From assembly GCA_022823405.1 (NCBI GenBank), contig JAJDXD010000149.1, positions 1 through 40,467 of the forward strand: 40,467 bases of DNA, read 5' to 3'. This stretch comes from Gammaproteobacteria bacterium (GTDB taxonomy: Bacteria; Pseudomonadota; Gammaproteobacteria; Arenicellales; JAJDZL01). Position numbers and translations under genes: made by a program. The notes under the pieces are model-generated. The model was not told where the DNA came from. It searched no databases and was given only the letters and a program-made list of their open reading frames with translations. Positions 18,395 to 26,348 of the stretch are shown here, one piece after another; position 1 is the first letter of the stretch, and every line of letters starts with the position of its first letter.

Positions 18395-19758
18395 GTACTA
18401 AGCCACCCAAAATCCTTGTCGTTGACGATGAACCTGATATTCGCCAACTTATTGGTGAAATTCTCACCGATTTTGATTACGCCGTAACTGAGGTGCACGA
18501 TGCCGCGGCTGCTCGGACCGCGGTTCGCCTACAGCAGTTCGATGCCATTTTGCTGGATATCTGGATGCCTGGTGACGATGGAATTACCTTGCTGAAAGAA
18601 TGGTATGACGCAAACTTTGAAACCCCGGTGATAATGCTGTCTGCCCATGGTTCAATAGAAACAGCTGTCGAAGCGACCCGCTATGGTGCCTTCGACTACC
18701 TGGAAAAACCAGTGTCCATCGGCCGTTTGGACATCACGGTGCGAAACGCAGTAAGCAGCAGGGAGGTATCGACAAAGCACAGAGTAACTAGAAAATCAGA
18801 CGCTCAAGTTGATTTGGTCGGATCAAGTCCAGCAATTGCAACATTGCGTGGAGAAATCAACAAGCTATCTCAAGCAAGATCCGATGTATTCGTCATTGGT
18901 GAAGTCGGCAGTGGTCGGACAACGGTTTCTCGCATGATTCATCATGATCGTGGTAACGACAGAAAGAGTCTGATAATACTGGACTGGCAGACGAAAGAGA
19001 TTTGGCAACGTACTATTTCAGATGCGATCGAGGAAGCGAAACATGGCTCCATCTTGATTCGCGATATTCACACCTACGACAGATATTCTCAAAATCAGGT
19101 TTTAGGTCTGCACAACGAAATTATTGAGAGACGCTTCAGAGGTGATGACAGTGCGCCTGCGATTTTTGCAACGACGACCGAATCAATTTACCAGCGTATC
19201 AAGGAAGGAAAGTTTCGACCAGAATTGTTTCATCGGCTGAATGAATCGGTGATCCGGGTACCGTCGTTGCGTGACCGACTTCAGGATATTCCCGAATTGG
19301 TTGGTTATCTCGTTGACAAATTCAGTAGAAGCGGTGAACTGCCTTATAAACCGATTTCTACCGCAGCACTCAACTGTCTGCGCAACCATACGTGGAATGG
19401 GAATGTTGAAGAGTTGAAAAACGTTCTTCGAAAAGTTATTCAGGGTGCCAGTGTGGAGACTATTTCTGATGAAGAGGTACGTACGGTGCTTGAAACATGG
19501 GACGAACCGGCAATTGAGTCATTAGAAACAATAGAGGATGGTTCGCAGCTTTTTGGACTTCCATTTCGAGAAGCTAAGGATAATTTTGAGCGCGAGTACC
19601 TCAGATTTCATTTGCAGCGTTCAAAATCTCTCACAGAGGTCGCCGCAGCAACCGGATTACATCGGGCCAGTATATTTCGCAAAACCCGAGACCTCGGAAT
19701 TGAGGAAACTGCCAGCAGTCAAATTGAAATCACGACCAAAGACGGAGCTGAATCATGA
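18391..19758 (+). CDS. NtrX-like response regulator with degenerate sigma-54 AAA domain
   Basis: Partner of the upstream kinase, coupled by an ATGA overlap. The receiver domain (1-120) is intact: DDE at 12-14, phosphoacceptor Asp56, Lys106. The central domain aligns with AAA+ sigma-54 activators but is degraded. The P-loop reads GEVGSGRTT (170-178) with Arg176 replacing the essential lysine. The Walker B position reads HGSILIRDI (218-226) with Arg in place of Asp. There is no GAFTGA loop, and the segment between the two motifs is shortened. The KFRPELFHRLN arginine-finger region and the lid are recognisable. The C-terminus has a Fis-type helix-turn-helix (LTEVAAATGLHRASIFRKTRDLGI). It probably binds DNA under phosphorylation control but cannot be a standard sigma-54 activator. 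Confidence 0.88.
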   Translation: MSTKPPKILVVDDEPDIRQLIGEILTDFDYAVTEVHDAAAARTAVRLQQFDAILLDIWMPGDDGITLLKEWYDANFETPVIMLSAHGSIETAVEATRYGAFDYLEKPVSIGRLDITVRNAVSSREVSTKHRVTRKSDAQVDLVGSSPAIATLRGEINKLSQARSDVFVIGEVGSGRTTVSRMIHHDRGNDRKSLIILDWQTKEIWQRTISDAIEEAKHGSILIRDIHTYDRYSQNQVLGLHNEIIERRFRGDDSAPAIFATTTESIYQRIKEGKFRPELFHRLNESVIRVPSLRDRLQDIPELVGYLVDKFSRSGELPYKPISTAALNCLRNHTWNGNVEELKNVLRKVIQGASVETISDEEVRTVLETWDEPAIESLETIEDGSQLFGLPFREAKDNFEREYLRFHLQRSKSLTEVAAATGLHRASIFRKTRDLGIEETASSQIEITTKDGAES

Positions 19759-21161
19759 CTGGTGTCTTGATTGTAGGCGCTGGCACGGTGGGTTCCTCAG
19801 TCGCTCGAGCGTTAGACCAGGAAGGTTACGATATTACCATCATTGATCAGAGTGAAGCCGCGCTAAACCTGATGTCTCAGAATCTCGATATCCGGACAAT
19901 TTTGGGGGATGCTTCCGATCCTTTAGTCCTCGAAGAAGTGAATCCCGACAATGTAGATATGGTGTTGGCGGTTACAGACAATGATGCAACAAACATACTG
20001 GTGTGCCAATTAATGCATCGACTCGGTCTTGAGCCCAATTTGATTGCCCGCGTGCGCAACATGGAGTTTCACAAGCGCAAGTCTGAATTTTTCGGTACGG
20101 ATGAGAAGCAGATTCCAATTCACTCGATTATCAGCCCCGCTCAGCTGGTAACGGATGAAATCATCCGACTCATCAATTTGCCAGGTGCTCTGCAGGTTGT
20201 GGAATTTGCACACGGAAAAATTCAGTTAGCTGCAATGCGCGCGGAACATGGCGGAAAACTTGTCGGGCATAAGATCAGAGAGCTAAGTGATCACATGCCA
20301 AATGACGATGTACGGGTTGCAGCAATCTATCGTTCGGGTCAACCCATCATTCCAAAAGGCGAAACTGCCATTCTTCCGGGTGACGAAGTGTTCTTTATCG
20401 CAAATCCTGCAAATCTGACGCGTATGATGCAAGAATTGCGCACCATTGACAGGTCCGTTGGCAAAAGGGTGACGTTGGTTGGTGCAGGAAATATTGGAAT
20501 GCGTCTGGCAGAGGGACTTGAGTCTTTTGATTTGAGAGTCAAACTGATCGAGTATGACAGAGTCCGAGCCGAGCACGCTGCAATGACGCTTAACAATACG
20601 ATTGTTATTCATGGGAATGCCACAGATCAATACCTGATGACGCGTGAGAATATGGAAACGATGGAGGTGTTCTGTTCGGTTACCAACGATGACTCCGTCA
20701 ACATACTTTCAGCGATGATGGCGAAGTGGCTCGGTGCCAAGCGAACTATGGCATTGATCAACAATTCCAGCTATGTTGAAATGCTCGAGTCAACGCAAAG
20801 CGGTATTGATATCGTCATTTCTCCAAATCAGAACACAATTGGCCGGTTGCTAAGTTATATTCGCAGCGGTTCGACCGTAGAAGTACACTCCTTGCGCCGC
20901 GGGGTGGCAGAAGCCATCGAAACAATTGCGGTGGGTGAAAAACAACATTCTAGTGTTGTGGGTCGCCGCATAGAAGAACTAAATCTTCCACAGGGCGCTG
21001 TGGTCGGTGCGATTCTTCGAGATGATGAAGTTCTGATTGCACATCATGATATTGAAATCCAGACTGACGATCATGCCATTATTTTTGTCGCGGCAAAGTC
21101 ACTCAAGATGATTTCGGAAGTTCAAAGGCTGTTCGAACCCAATCCGCTCTTTTTCCACTAA
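19755..21161 (+). CDS. trkA: Trk potassium uptake system, NAD-binding regulatory subunit
   Basis: Cytoplasmic peripheral subunit that gates the TrkH potassium channel. It has two tandem RCK modules: the first Rossmann GAGTVG at residues 7-12 and the second in VTLVGAGNIGMRLAEGL near residue 240, each followed by a TrkA-C domain (for example AAIYRSGQPIIPKG and GAILRDDEVLIAHHD). The 468-residue length is typical. It overlaps the response regulator by ATGA (19755-19758), with GGAG upstream, and precedes trkH by 46 nt. Confidence 0.97.
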   Translation: MTGVLIVGAGTVGSSVARALDQEGYDITIIDQSEAALNLMSQNLDIRTILGDASDPLVLEEVNPDNVDMVLAVTDNDATNILVCQLMHRLGLEPNLIARVRNMEFHKRKSEFFGTDEKQIPIHSIISPAQLVTDEIIRLINLPGALQVVEFAHGKIQLAAMRAEHGGKLVGHKIRELSDHMPNDDVRVAAIYRSGQPIIPKGETAILPGDEVFFIANPANLTRMMQELRTIDRSVGKRVTLVGAGNIGMRLAEGLESFDLRVKLIEYDRVRAEHAAMTLNNTIVIHGNATDQYLMTRENMETMEVFCSVTNDDSVNILSAMMAKWLGAKRTMALINNSSYVEMLESTQSGIDIVISPNQNTIGRLLSYIRSGSTVEVHSLRRGVAEAIETIAVGEKQHSSVVGRRIEELNLPQGAVVGAILRDDEVLIAHHDIEIQTDDHAIIFVAAKSLKMISEVQRLFEPNPLFFH

Positions 21162-21207
21162 ATCCCCTGGCGTAACCGCCACTCCTTAACCTTAAACTCA
21201 TTCTGCC

Positions 21208-22659
21208 ATGCACTACCAGTCAGTATTCAAGATTATTGGGATCTTGTTCGGCATGTTCAGTCTAACCCTGTTGCCACCGATTGCCATCGCCATTCTTTTC
21301 GATGATGGCGCATTCTACGATTTGTTGATATCGTTTTTCGTAATTTTTCTGGCAGGATTTGCTATGTGGTATCCCGTACGCAGGAATCGTCAGCAACTGG
21401 GTATACGCGAAGGATTTCTGACCGTCGCTGCTTTTTGGGTGTCTTTAGCACTGGCAGGGACTTTGCCATTTCTATTGTGGCACAACCTGGAAATCAGTTT
21501 TACTGATGCTTTTTTCGAATCGATGTCCGGCCTGACAACAACTGGGGCGACGGTGTTCACTGGTCTGGATCAACTGCCTTACTCAGTCCTGTATTACAGA
21601 AGTCAACTACAGTGGATCGGTGGGATGGGAATCATTGTGTTGGCAGTTGCTGTTCTTCCAATGTTGGGAATTGGTGGCATGCAGCTCTATATGGCGGAGA
21701 TGCCCGGTGTCATGAAATCCTCCAAACTAACTCCGAGAATAAAGGAGACGGCGAAGGCACTATGGTACATTTACCTTGGTTTAACTATAGTCTGCGCCTT
21801 GGCATACTGGTTGGCTGGAATGACTCCATTTGATGCGATAACTCACAGTTACACAACCATTGCGATCGGCGGTTTTTCTACCCACGATGCCAGTTTCAGT
21901 GTTCATTTCAACGACCCCGTCATGTTTGTCGCAATCTTTTTCATGATTGTTGCCGGGATTAATTTTTCGCTGCATTTCATGGTATGGAGCAAAAAAAGCT
22001 TTCGGGCTTACATCCAGGATACGGAAGTTAAAGTTTATCTCTGTTTAATCGTTGCGTTCATTGTGCTGATTTCCGCAGTGCTGGTGTTTTCTAATACCAT
22101 GGATTCTGCTACGGTAGCGATTAAGCACAGTGTTTTTCAAGTAGTGGCAATTGCAACCACATCTGGATTCACCTCTACGGATTTTGCAGCCTGGCCTCTG
22201 TTTCTGCCAGCCTTATTAATGCTGGCCAGTATCATCGGAGGTTGCACCGGGTCAACTGCTGGCGGAATTAAAGTGATGCGGGTCATCATGCTATTCAAGC
22301 AGGGTCGAAGAGAAATTTTAAAAGCCATTCATCCGGCTGCAATCATACCAATCCGCATGGGTGGTAAGTCGGTACCAGACAACGTCGTTAACAGTGTTTG
22401 GGGATTTTTTGCGCTCTACATTCTGAGCTTTGTAGTGCTCTCAATTCTGGTTTTGGCAACGGGCGTAGATATGGTAACCGCCTATTCCACCGTAACTGCC
22501 TGTCTAAATAACCTAGGTCCAGCTCTAGGCGCAGCGGCAGACAACTATTCTCAACTACCATCAGCAGCGAAGTGGATTCTGGCATTTGCGATGCTACTTG
22601 GACGATTGGAACTATTGACACTGCTGATTCTTCTGACACCACGATACTGGCAGAGTTAA
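21208..22659 (+). CDS. trkH: Trk potassium uptake system, membrane subunit
   Basis: Inner-membrane potassium translocating subunit. The 483-residue protein has about ten hydrophobic helices and the four pore-loop signatures of the SKT superfamily: MSGLTTTGATVF, TTIAIGGFSTHD, IATTSGFTSTDF and ACLNNLGPALG. The N-terminus MHYQSVFKIIGILFG closely matches the TrkH family. It is the last gene of the def-to-trkH run. A weak terminator-like stem lies about 110 nt downstream. Confidence 0.97.
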   Translation: MHYQSVFKIIGILFGMFSLTLLPPIAIAILFDDGAFYDLLISFFVIFLAGFAMWYPVRRNRQQLGIREGFLTVAAFWVSLALAGTLPFLLWHNLEISFTDAFFESMSGLTTTGATVFTGLDQLPYSVLYYRSQLQWIGGMGIIVLAVAVLPMLGIGGMQLYMAEMPGVMKSSKLTPRIKETAKALWYIYLGLTIVCALAYWLAGMTPFDAITHSYTTIAIGGFSTHDASFSVHFNDPVMFVAIFFMIVAGINFSLHFMVWSKKSFRAYIQDTEVKVYLCLIVAFIVLISAVLVFSNTMDSATVAIKHSVFQVVAIATTSGFTSTDFAAWPLFLPALLMLASIIGGCTGSTAGGIKVMRVIMLFKQGRREILKAIHPAAIIPIRMGGKSVPDNVVNSVWGFFALYILSFVVLSILVLATGVDMVTAYSTVTACLNNLGPALGAAADNYSQLPSAAKWILAFAMLLGRLELLTLLILLTPRYWQS

Positions 22660-22770
22660 AAACTCGAACGGATTTCGGTTCAAACGAAGAGGTAAGTGCT
22701 CGTGTGCATTGAATAGAGCATTGCTGCCATCGAGTTCATAGGTACAGTTCGAGTGGCAGATGCCGCAACT

Positions 22771-22801
22771 ATCATTCCCAATTGTGAATGGTATTTTGTT
22801 T
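22771..22801 (+). terminator. Weak terminator-like stem after trkH
   Basis: ATCATTC (22771-22777) can pair with GAATGGT (22786-22792), with one G-T wobble, and is followed by ATTTTGTTT. The stem is short and AT-rich. Another stem at 22802-22820 (CAATCGCC/GGCGATTG, loop AAA) follows immediately but has no T-run. Together they may end trkH transcription; neither is a strong intrinsic terminator. Confidence 0.35.
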
Positions 22802-22849
22802 CAATCGCCAAAGGCGATTGCCAAACTTGATTGACAGCGAGAGGATTCG

Positions 22850-22993
22850 CTACTGATTTAGAATGGTCGGGCCGGCTCGTTTTGTCTCGCGCATCATTTC
22901 GATGGATTCAACCGAGTTCAAGACAAAAATAGCGACAATTGCAAATACCGCCAACAGAATGATCGGTAAGATTATTCGTAAAAAGAATTCCAT
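22850..22993 (-). CDS. 47-residue single-helix membrane peptide at end of cytochrome cluster
   Basis: Read directly from the minus strand: MEFFLRIILPIILLAVFAIV, then AIFVLNSVESIEMM and a basic, polar tail ending NQ. One transmembrane helix spans about residues 5-26. It starts 76 nt after the 79-residue membrane protein gene and shares its direction, so it may be the last gene of the oxidase cluster, like the small accessory subunits of other oxidases. No homologue is recognised. The ribosome binding site is weak, which lowers confidence. Confidence 0.5.
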   Translation of the reverse strand: MEFFLRIILPIILLAVFAIVAIFVLNSVESIEMMRETKRAGPTILNQ

Positions 22994-23069
22994 TTGCAAA
23001 AATAGGTTTTGGTTGGAATAAAACGGTAATCGAAGCAGGAATGAATCGAAATGCTAAACTGACAGAAAA

Positions 23070-23309
23070 CTAATGCTTTAATTTTGTTCTGACCTTATTA
23101 CTTGAAGCATAACGTCGCCAGGCTACAATGATCAGAATAAAAAATGGTAGCAGAATACTGGCCAGAAATACAAAATACAAAAACCACGGGACTGCCATTG
23201 ACATCTGTACATAGACGTACGGACTCACCTGACCCCAGGCTGGCATGATTCCGATAAAGAGTGCACCGCCAATCAGGCATCTTAAGACGACTTGCAGCGA
23301 CAGTTGCAC
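23070..23309 (-). CDS. Small two-helix membrane protein
   Basis: About 79 residues if GTG 23309 is the start. That start lies 5 nt after the stop of the thioredoxin-like lipoprotein gene. Upstream in-frame codons to 23444 lie inside that gene and encode an implausible polar stretch. There are two hydrophobic helices, the first ending at MPAWGQ and the second VPWFLYFVFLASILLPFFIL, then a basic cytoplasmic tail. The first helix plus AWG could alternatively be a signal peptide. It probably belongs to the oxidase cluster. The function is unknown. Confidence 0.55.
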   Translation of the reverse strand: MQLSLQVVLRCLIGGALFIGIMPAWGQVSPYVYVQMSMAVPWFLYFVFLASILLPFFILIIVAWRRYASSNKVRTKLKH

Positions 23310-23314
23310 GAATT

Positions 23315-23827
23315 TTAGCTGCTGGATATCAGCTTTTCGATTTCGAGTTCCAGTAGACCCAATTCGGTTTGGCCCGGAAAGATTGATGCGATTTTGCCCG
23401 TCGCATCCACGAAATACGTCCACGGCTCGCCCTTGACTCCCCACTCAACCCAGATATTATTGTCCTTGTAGCCATCGACATGCAGGAAGGCAAATTTGTC
23501 GCCGTACTTTTCTTCCATTACTGCAACCCGGACGATCTGATCAACGCACATCGTACAGTGTTGAGGTGTGCCGAATACCACCATGAATGGTTCGCCCTCC
23601 TCAATGAGATTCGCAATGGTCCACTTATACAACGGCACCTTCGTATCCATCGTCGAGACTTCATACCAATTGTTCTGATCTTCCACAGTAAGATTGGCAC
23701 TCTTTGGCGCCTCATCACCGATTTTCAGTTTTGCTCCAATGCCGGTTGACTGTTCACTGCAAGATACCAGTGCAAACAAGGCGGTTAGTGTAAGAATCAG
23801 GAGTGGGGTTTTCTTTGGAAATGTCAT
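23315..23827 (-). CDS. Thioredoxin-like (TlpA/SCO-type fold) lipoprotein
   Basis: A 170-residue envelope protein with a lipoprotein signal (lipobox LVSC, Cys23) and a thioredoxin-like fold. The redox motif is CTMC (Cys91, Cys94) after FMVVFGTPQH, and the partner loop is KGEPWTYFVDATGKI, where cis-Pro is usual. Placed at the end of an oxidase cluster, it most likely reduces apocytochrome cysteines or helps deliver copper during oxidase assembly, as TlpA- and SCO-type proteins do. This is inference. It lacks the extra histidine arrangement that would firmly mark it as SCO. It is followed at once by the 79-residue membrane protein gene and is divergent from a tiny plus-strand ORF. Confidence 0.8.
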   Translation of the reverse strand: MTFPKKTPLLILTLTALFALVSCSEQSTGIGAKLKIGDEAPKSANLTVEDQNNWYEVSTMDTKVPLYKWTIANLIEEGEPFMVVFGTPQHCTMCVDQIVRVAVMEEKYGDKFAFLHVDGYKDNNIWVEWGVKGEPWTYFVDATGKIASIFPGQTELGLLELEIEKLISSS

Positions 23828-23890
23828 ATCAACAGTTTCGGATCGTTTACAATTGATATTTTAGTATCAACTTACTGGAATTTCTATCTC

Positions 23891-24034
23891 ATGCTGGAAT
23901 TACCTTTTCTGACAATTTTGGCGCTGATTGTTTTTGGTCTCGGTGGTTGTTTTGCACTGGCGATCGTACCGTGGGCTTGTATCGGCACTGGCCTTTTTAA
24001 GGAACAGGACTATCAGTCAGGACCCTCTGAATAA
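23891..24034 (+). CDS. Possible 47-residue membrane peptide on the opposite strand
   Basis: The plus strand reads MLELPFLTILALIVFGLGGC, then FALAIVPWACIGTGLFKEQD and a polar end. One hydrophobic helix (about 4-30) with a polar tail gives it membrane-peptide character. It fills the 241-nt gap between two minus-strand genes of the cytochrome cluster, and the reverse strand of the gap has no alternative ORF. The ribosome binding site is poor (a GGAA about 12 nt upstream). It may be a real small gene divergent from the thioredoxin-like lipoprotein gene, or a chance ORF. Confidence 0.4.
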   Translation: MLELPFLTILALIVFGLGGCFALAIVPWACIGTGLFKEQDYQSGPSE

Positions 24035-24068
24035 GCCTAACGTCCCCGTCAACAGCGTTCTCTAGCAA

Positions 24069-24482
24069 CTACCCAGGGTCCGTCGCAACCCTTAGTGCCA
24101 TCAGGTACTCAGCTAACAAATCCAGTTCGTTTTCTGGTAAATGATTGTAGGGTGGCATCTTTAGTCGATATGGCTTTGGACTAACCCCCTGTTTTGGTGA
24201 TTTCAAGTAACTAATGAGCCACTGCTTGTCGCGCTTGCTACCGACACCATCCAAGCTCGGGCCGTAGGAAGCTCCATTTCCAAATATTTCATGACACGAT
24301 AAACAGCCTTCCCGGCGATACAGTGCCTCTCCTTGTCTTGTTGCAGCGGTTTCGGTGTACTCAAATTGGATCGGCGGCGGTCTAAGAAATATTAGTGTTC
24401 CAACGACACCTGCGAAGAGTACGATCAGTGCGGAGCCAACGATGACGATCCACTCACCGGCAGACAGTCGCACTTTTTGCAC
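24069..24482 (-). CDS. Membrane-anchored monoheme cytochrome c (CcoP-heme-domain-like)
   Basis: A 137-residue protein with one N-terminal membrane anchor (about 11-33) and one periplasmic class I heme domain. CLSCH is at 60-64 and the likely axial Met109 is in LKMPPYNHL. The segment GPSLDGVGSKRDKQWLISYLKSP closely parallels the cytochrome encoded at 24693-25139, so the two are probably duplicates. They may replace the two heme domains of canonical CcoP. The start is GTG; a second GTG at 24473 has better spacing from GGCAGG and may be the true start. It lies 8 nt after the CcoS-like gene. Confidence 0.85.
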   Translation of the reverse strand: MQKVRLSAGEWIVIVGSALIVLFAGVVGTLIFLRPPPIQFEYTETAATRQGEALYRREGCLSCHEIFGNGASYGPSLDGVGSKRDKQWLISYLKSPKQGVSPKPYRLKMPPYNHLPENELDLLAEYLMALRVATDPG

Positions 24483-24490
24483 CTGCCAGT

Positions 24491-24652
24491 TCAGTTGTAA
24501 CGATCATCATCACCTTCGGTAAAAATTTGGTCTTTAATATTTTCGTCAAATTGGTTGTTTCGGTAAGCCCAGAATATGACGACTACAATAGCAACGAGCA
24601 TGAGAAACCCTGTCGCTGCCCAGATAAATGGAATAAGTGATTCGGCGTTCAT
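24491..24652 (-). CDS. CcoS-like oxidase assembly peptide
   Basis: A 53-residue protein read directly from the minus strand. It has one transmembrane helix (about 8-29), then FWAYRNNQFDENIKD and an acidic end with DDD. The helix followed by [FL]WA-(K/R)xx-QFD and an acidic C-terminus is the pattern of CcoS, needed for cofactor insertion into CcoN of cbb3 oxidases. Similarity is by eye only. GAGG sits 9 nt upstream of the ATG. It sits between two similar cytochrome c genes, unlike canonical ccoGHIS clusters; no ccoG, ccoH or ccoI is in this window. Confidence 0.6.
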   Translation of the reverse strand: MNAESLIPFIWAATGFLMLVAIVVVIFWAYRNNQFDENIKDQIFTEGDDDRYN

Positions 24653-24692
24653 AAATAGTGCCTCGATGTTTTGTCTTTCAATAGAGTGAACG

Positions 24693-25139
24693 TTATTCTG
24701 ACTCGCGTTTGACTTTCAGAGGGTAGTTCGGTGAATTTGGATTGGCCCGAAGTCCAGAAAGAAATGCAGCCAGTTGTTCTCGTTCTTCGTTTTCCAGGAG
24801 TCTGAAGTCAGGTCCCAGGTTGCCGTAGTGAGCAGTACCCGGAACCAGGCTGCCGGGGTCAGTCAGATACTCTTTCAGCCATGGTAAATCCCTGCGGGTG
24901 CCAACACCGTCCAGTACTGGTGCGACACCGACTTCTCCAGTCCCCATTGCCCGATGACAACTGTTGCATCCCATTTTCCGATAGACTTCATGTCCTTGCA
25001 GGCCAACCTCGTCAAAGGAATAAAAATGCTTGGGTGGGGCAGGGTCTAAGTCAGTGAAGTGATGGTAACCCTTGGCAATTGCAGCCACGACAACGATCCC
25101 CGAAAAGATGAACATAAATTTTTCGCCGCGTTTTAGCAA
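24693..25139 (-). CDS. Membrane-anchored monoheme cytochrome c
   Basis: A 148-residue protein with an N-terminal membrane anchor (about 8-24) and a class I heme domain with CNSCH at 58-62. PVLDGVGTRRDLPWLKEYLTDP corresponds closely to the same region of the cytochrome at 24069-24482. The C-terminal tail is charged. No obvious methionine occupies the expected axial position near LGPDFRLL, so the sixth ligand is uncertain. It probably passes electrons to the CcoO-like or CcoN-like subunit in the periplasm. It lies 33 nt after the 68-residue membrane protein gene in the same cluster. Confidence 0.85.
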   Translation of the reverse strand: MLKRGEKFMFIFSGIVVVAAIAKGYHHFTDLDPAPPKHFYSFDEVGLQGHEVYRKMGCNSCHRAMGTGEVGVAPVLDGVGTRRDLPWLKEYLTDPGSLVPGTAHYGNLGPDFRLLENEEREQLAAFLSGLRANPNSPNYPLKVKRESE

Positions 25140-25172
25140 TCGACTTTTCTCGGCGATTCAAAGATATTTTGA

Positions 25173-25379
25173 CTAGAACACCACACGAAACAGAAGTTCA
25201 GTAGCAGCGTAGACAACGACCAGAACGATGCCCACAACACTCAGCGAAAGCACTATTTTTTCGGCTTTCTTGAGCGTACTCAGTGGTCCAATGACAAATC
25301 TCGACATAACGACATAAACCAGAACGCCGATTATGATCAGCGTAAAGATTAGAGCCGATATTTGATCAGTAAAGCCCAC
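25173..25379 (-). CDS. Small two-helix membrane protein (68 residues)
   Basis: Two hydrophobic helices (about 7-25 and 42-63) are joined by a short basic loop (SRFVIGPLSTLKKAEK). No cofactor-binding residues are evident. It lies 27 nt after the CcoP-N-like gene and 33 nt before a cytochrome c gene, inside the oxidase cluster. An accessory structural subunit of the oxidase, comparable in size to CcoQ or CcoH, is the simplest reading. No family is recognised. Confidence 0.7.
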   Translation of the reverse strand: MGFTDQISALIFTLIIIGVLVYVVMSRFVIGPLSTLKKAEKIVLSLSVVGIVLVVVYAATELLFRVVF

Positions 25380-25406
25380 CTGGCGAACGGTTAAAGATCG
25401 TCCGCT

Positions 25407-25778
25407 CTATTGAGAATCCTCTTTTCGCTTTTTGTTCTCTTCAGCGCGTTCTTTCCATTTTTGAATATTAATGTACCAGATGATTCCTGAAATACAGCTA
25501 AGTACCAGGATGATCTGGAACAGTACCATGTAGTAGCCCCAGTCCCACCACGGCTGCTTGCCGGTTGCGCTGACGAATGTCGTCGTAATGGTGTCGTACC
25601 GTTGCCCAAACCCTTGCCAAGGCATCGTCCAAAGAAAGGCTTGAAAGACAGTTACAGCAACGATGAGAACCAGCCACCAAGGAATTTTGCCATTACCTTC
25701 TTTGATGCCATCGTACTCTTCGTCGCCGAAGCGCCCAAAAACTTCACCTTTATCTTCGAGTTCGTTGTGATCGCTCAT
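25407..25778 (-). CDS. Heme-less CcoP N-terminus-like membrane protein
   Basis: A 123-residue protein with an acidic cytoplasmic N-terminus, then EEYDGIKEGNGKIPWWLVLIV. This matches the start of CcoP (xWDGIxExxNPLPxWW followed by a helix). It has two membrane helices (about 33-52 and 81-103) and a highly charged C-terminal tail (KWKERAEENKKRKED). It has no CxxCH, so the two heme domains of canonical CcoP are missing. The downstream monoheme cytochromes may supply them as separate chains. The gene follows the CcoO-like gene by 26 nt, the position normally held by ccoQ-ccoP. Confidence 0.75.
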   Translation of the reverse strand: MSDHNELEDKGEVFGRFGDEEYDGIKEGNGKIPWWLVLIVAVTVFQAFLWTMPWQGFGQRYDTITTTFVSATGKQPWWDWGYYMVLFQIILVLSCISGIIWYINIQKWKERAEENKKRKEDSQ

Positions 25779-25804
25779 TATTTCACCTAATTCAAAGACG
25801 GTCG

Positions 25805-26326
25805 TTATTTCAGTGTATCCAGGTATGCAATGATGGCATCCAGTTCTTCATCAGTCAGATGTACGAATGCTGGCATGATTGATCCTGGTGTAACAGCCCG
25901 CGGATCGCGGTGATGGACGTAATGCCATGCCTTGACGCGATTACGGCTGGCGATATGCAGTAAATCAGGCGCCTTGCGATCTGAACCGAACAGACTTGGT
26001 GCTTCGCCCTGAACATCACCAGCCACCGGTGGGTCGCCAAAATATGCCCAGTCCTGAGTCTGTTCGGGCAGCAGCGTATGACACCACCAACAGCCTTCCC
26101 GAATGAAGATTTTCTTGCCTTTTCCGGCAAGTGTCGGGGCATCATCACCTCTCATCCATGGGTCATGAATTGTCCAAGCGCTGTGTCCCAGCATTTTTTC
26201 TTTCTCAATCGCCAGCTGAGTTCGTGGTATTTCATTCATATACGTTGAACCACCTACGATAGTGATAGCAATCGACAGAAAAATGACCAGGACGACTAAT
26301 ACAGCGCCAACTACGTATTTCGGCAT
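25805..26326 (-). CDS. CcoO-like membrane-anchored monoheme cytochrome c
   Basis: A 173-residue protein with an N-terminal helix (about 4-26) and a heme motif CWWCH at 79-83. The downstream order is that of CcoO: SLFGSDRKAPDL (GSKRTGPDL in cbb3), AWHYVHHRDPRAVTPGS and the axial Met151 in SIMPAF. It is shorter than usual CcoO because parts of the N-terminal half are reduced. It should bring electrons to the CcoN-like subunit. I chose ATG 26326 because GAGGTAG precedes it and it yields MPKYVVGAVL. An upstream in-frame ATG at 26398 would lie inside the preceding gene. Confidence 0.88.
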   Translation of the reverse strand: MPKYVVGAVLVVLVIFLSIAITIVGGSTYMNEIPRTQLAIEKEKMLGHSAWTIHDPWMRGDDAPTLAGKGKKIFIREGCWWCHTLLPEQTQDWAYFGDPPVAGDVQGEAPSLFGSDRKAPDLLHIASRNRVKAWHYVHHRDPRAVTPGSIMPAFVHLTDEELDAIIAYLDTLK

Positions 26327-26348
26327 CGTTTCTACCTCTATCGATAAA

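Noticed and set aside
22802-22820. CAATCGCC/GGCGATTG stem as a strong terminator
   Set aside because: No T-run follows on either strand; it is mentioned only together with the weak stem before it.
23310-23444. Longer start for the 79-residue membrane protein
   Set aside because: The extra residues lie wholly inside the thioredoxin-like lipoprotein gene in another frame and are not membrane-protein-like.
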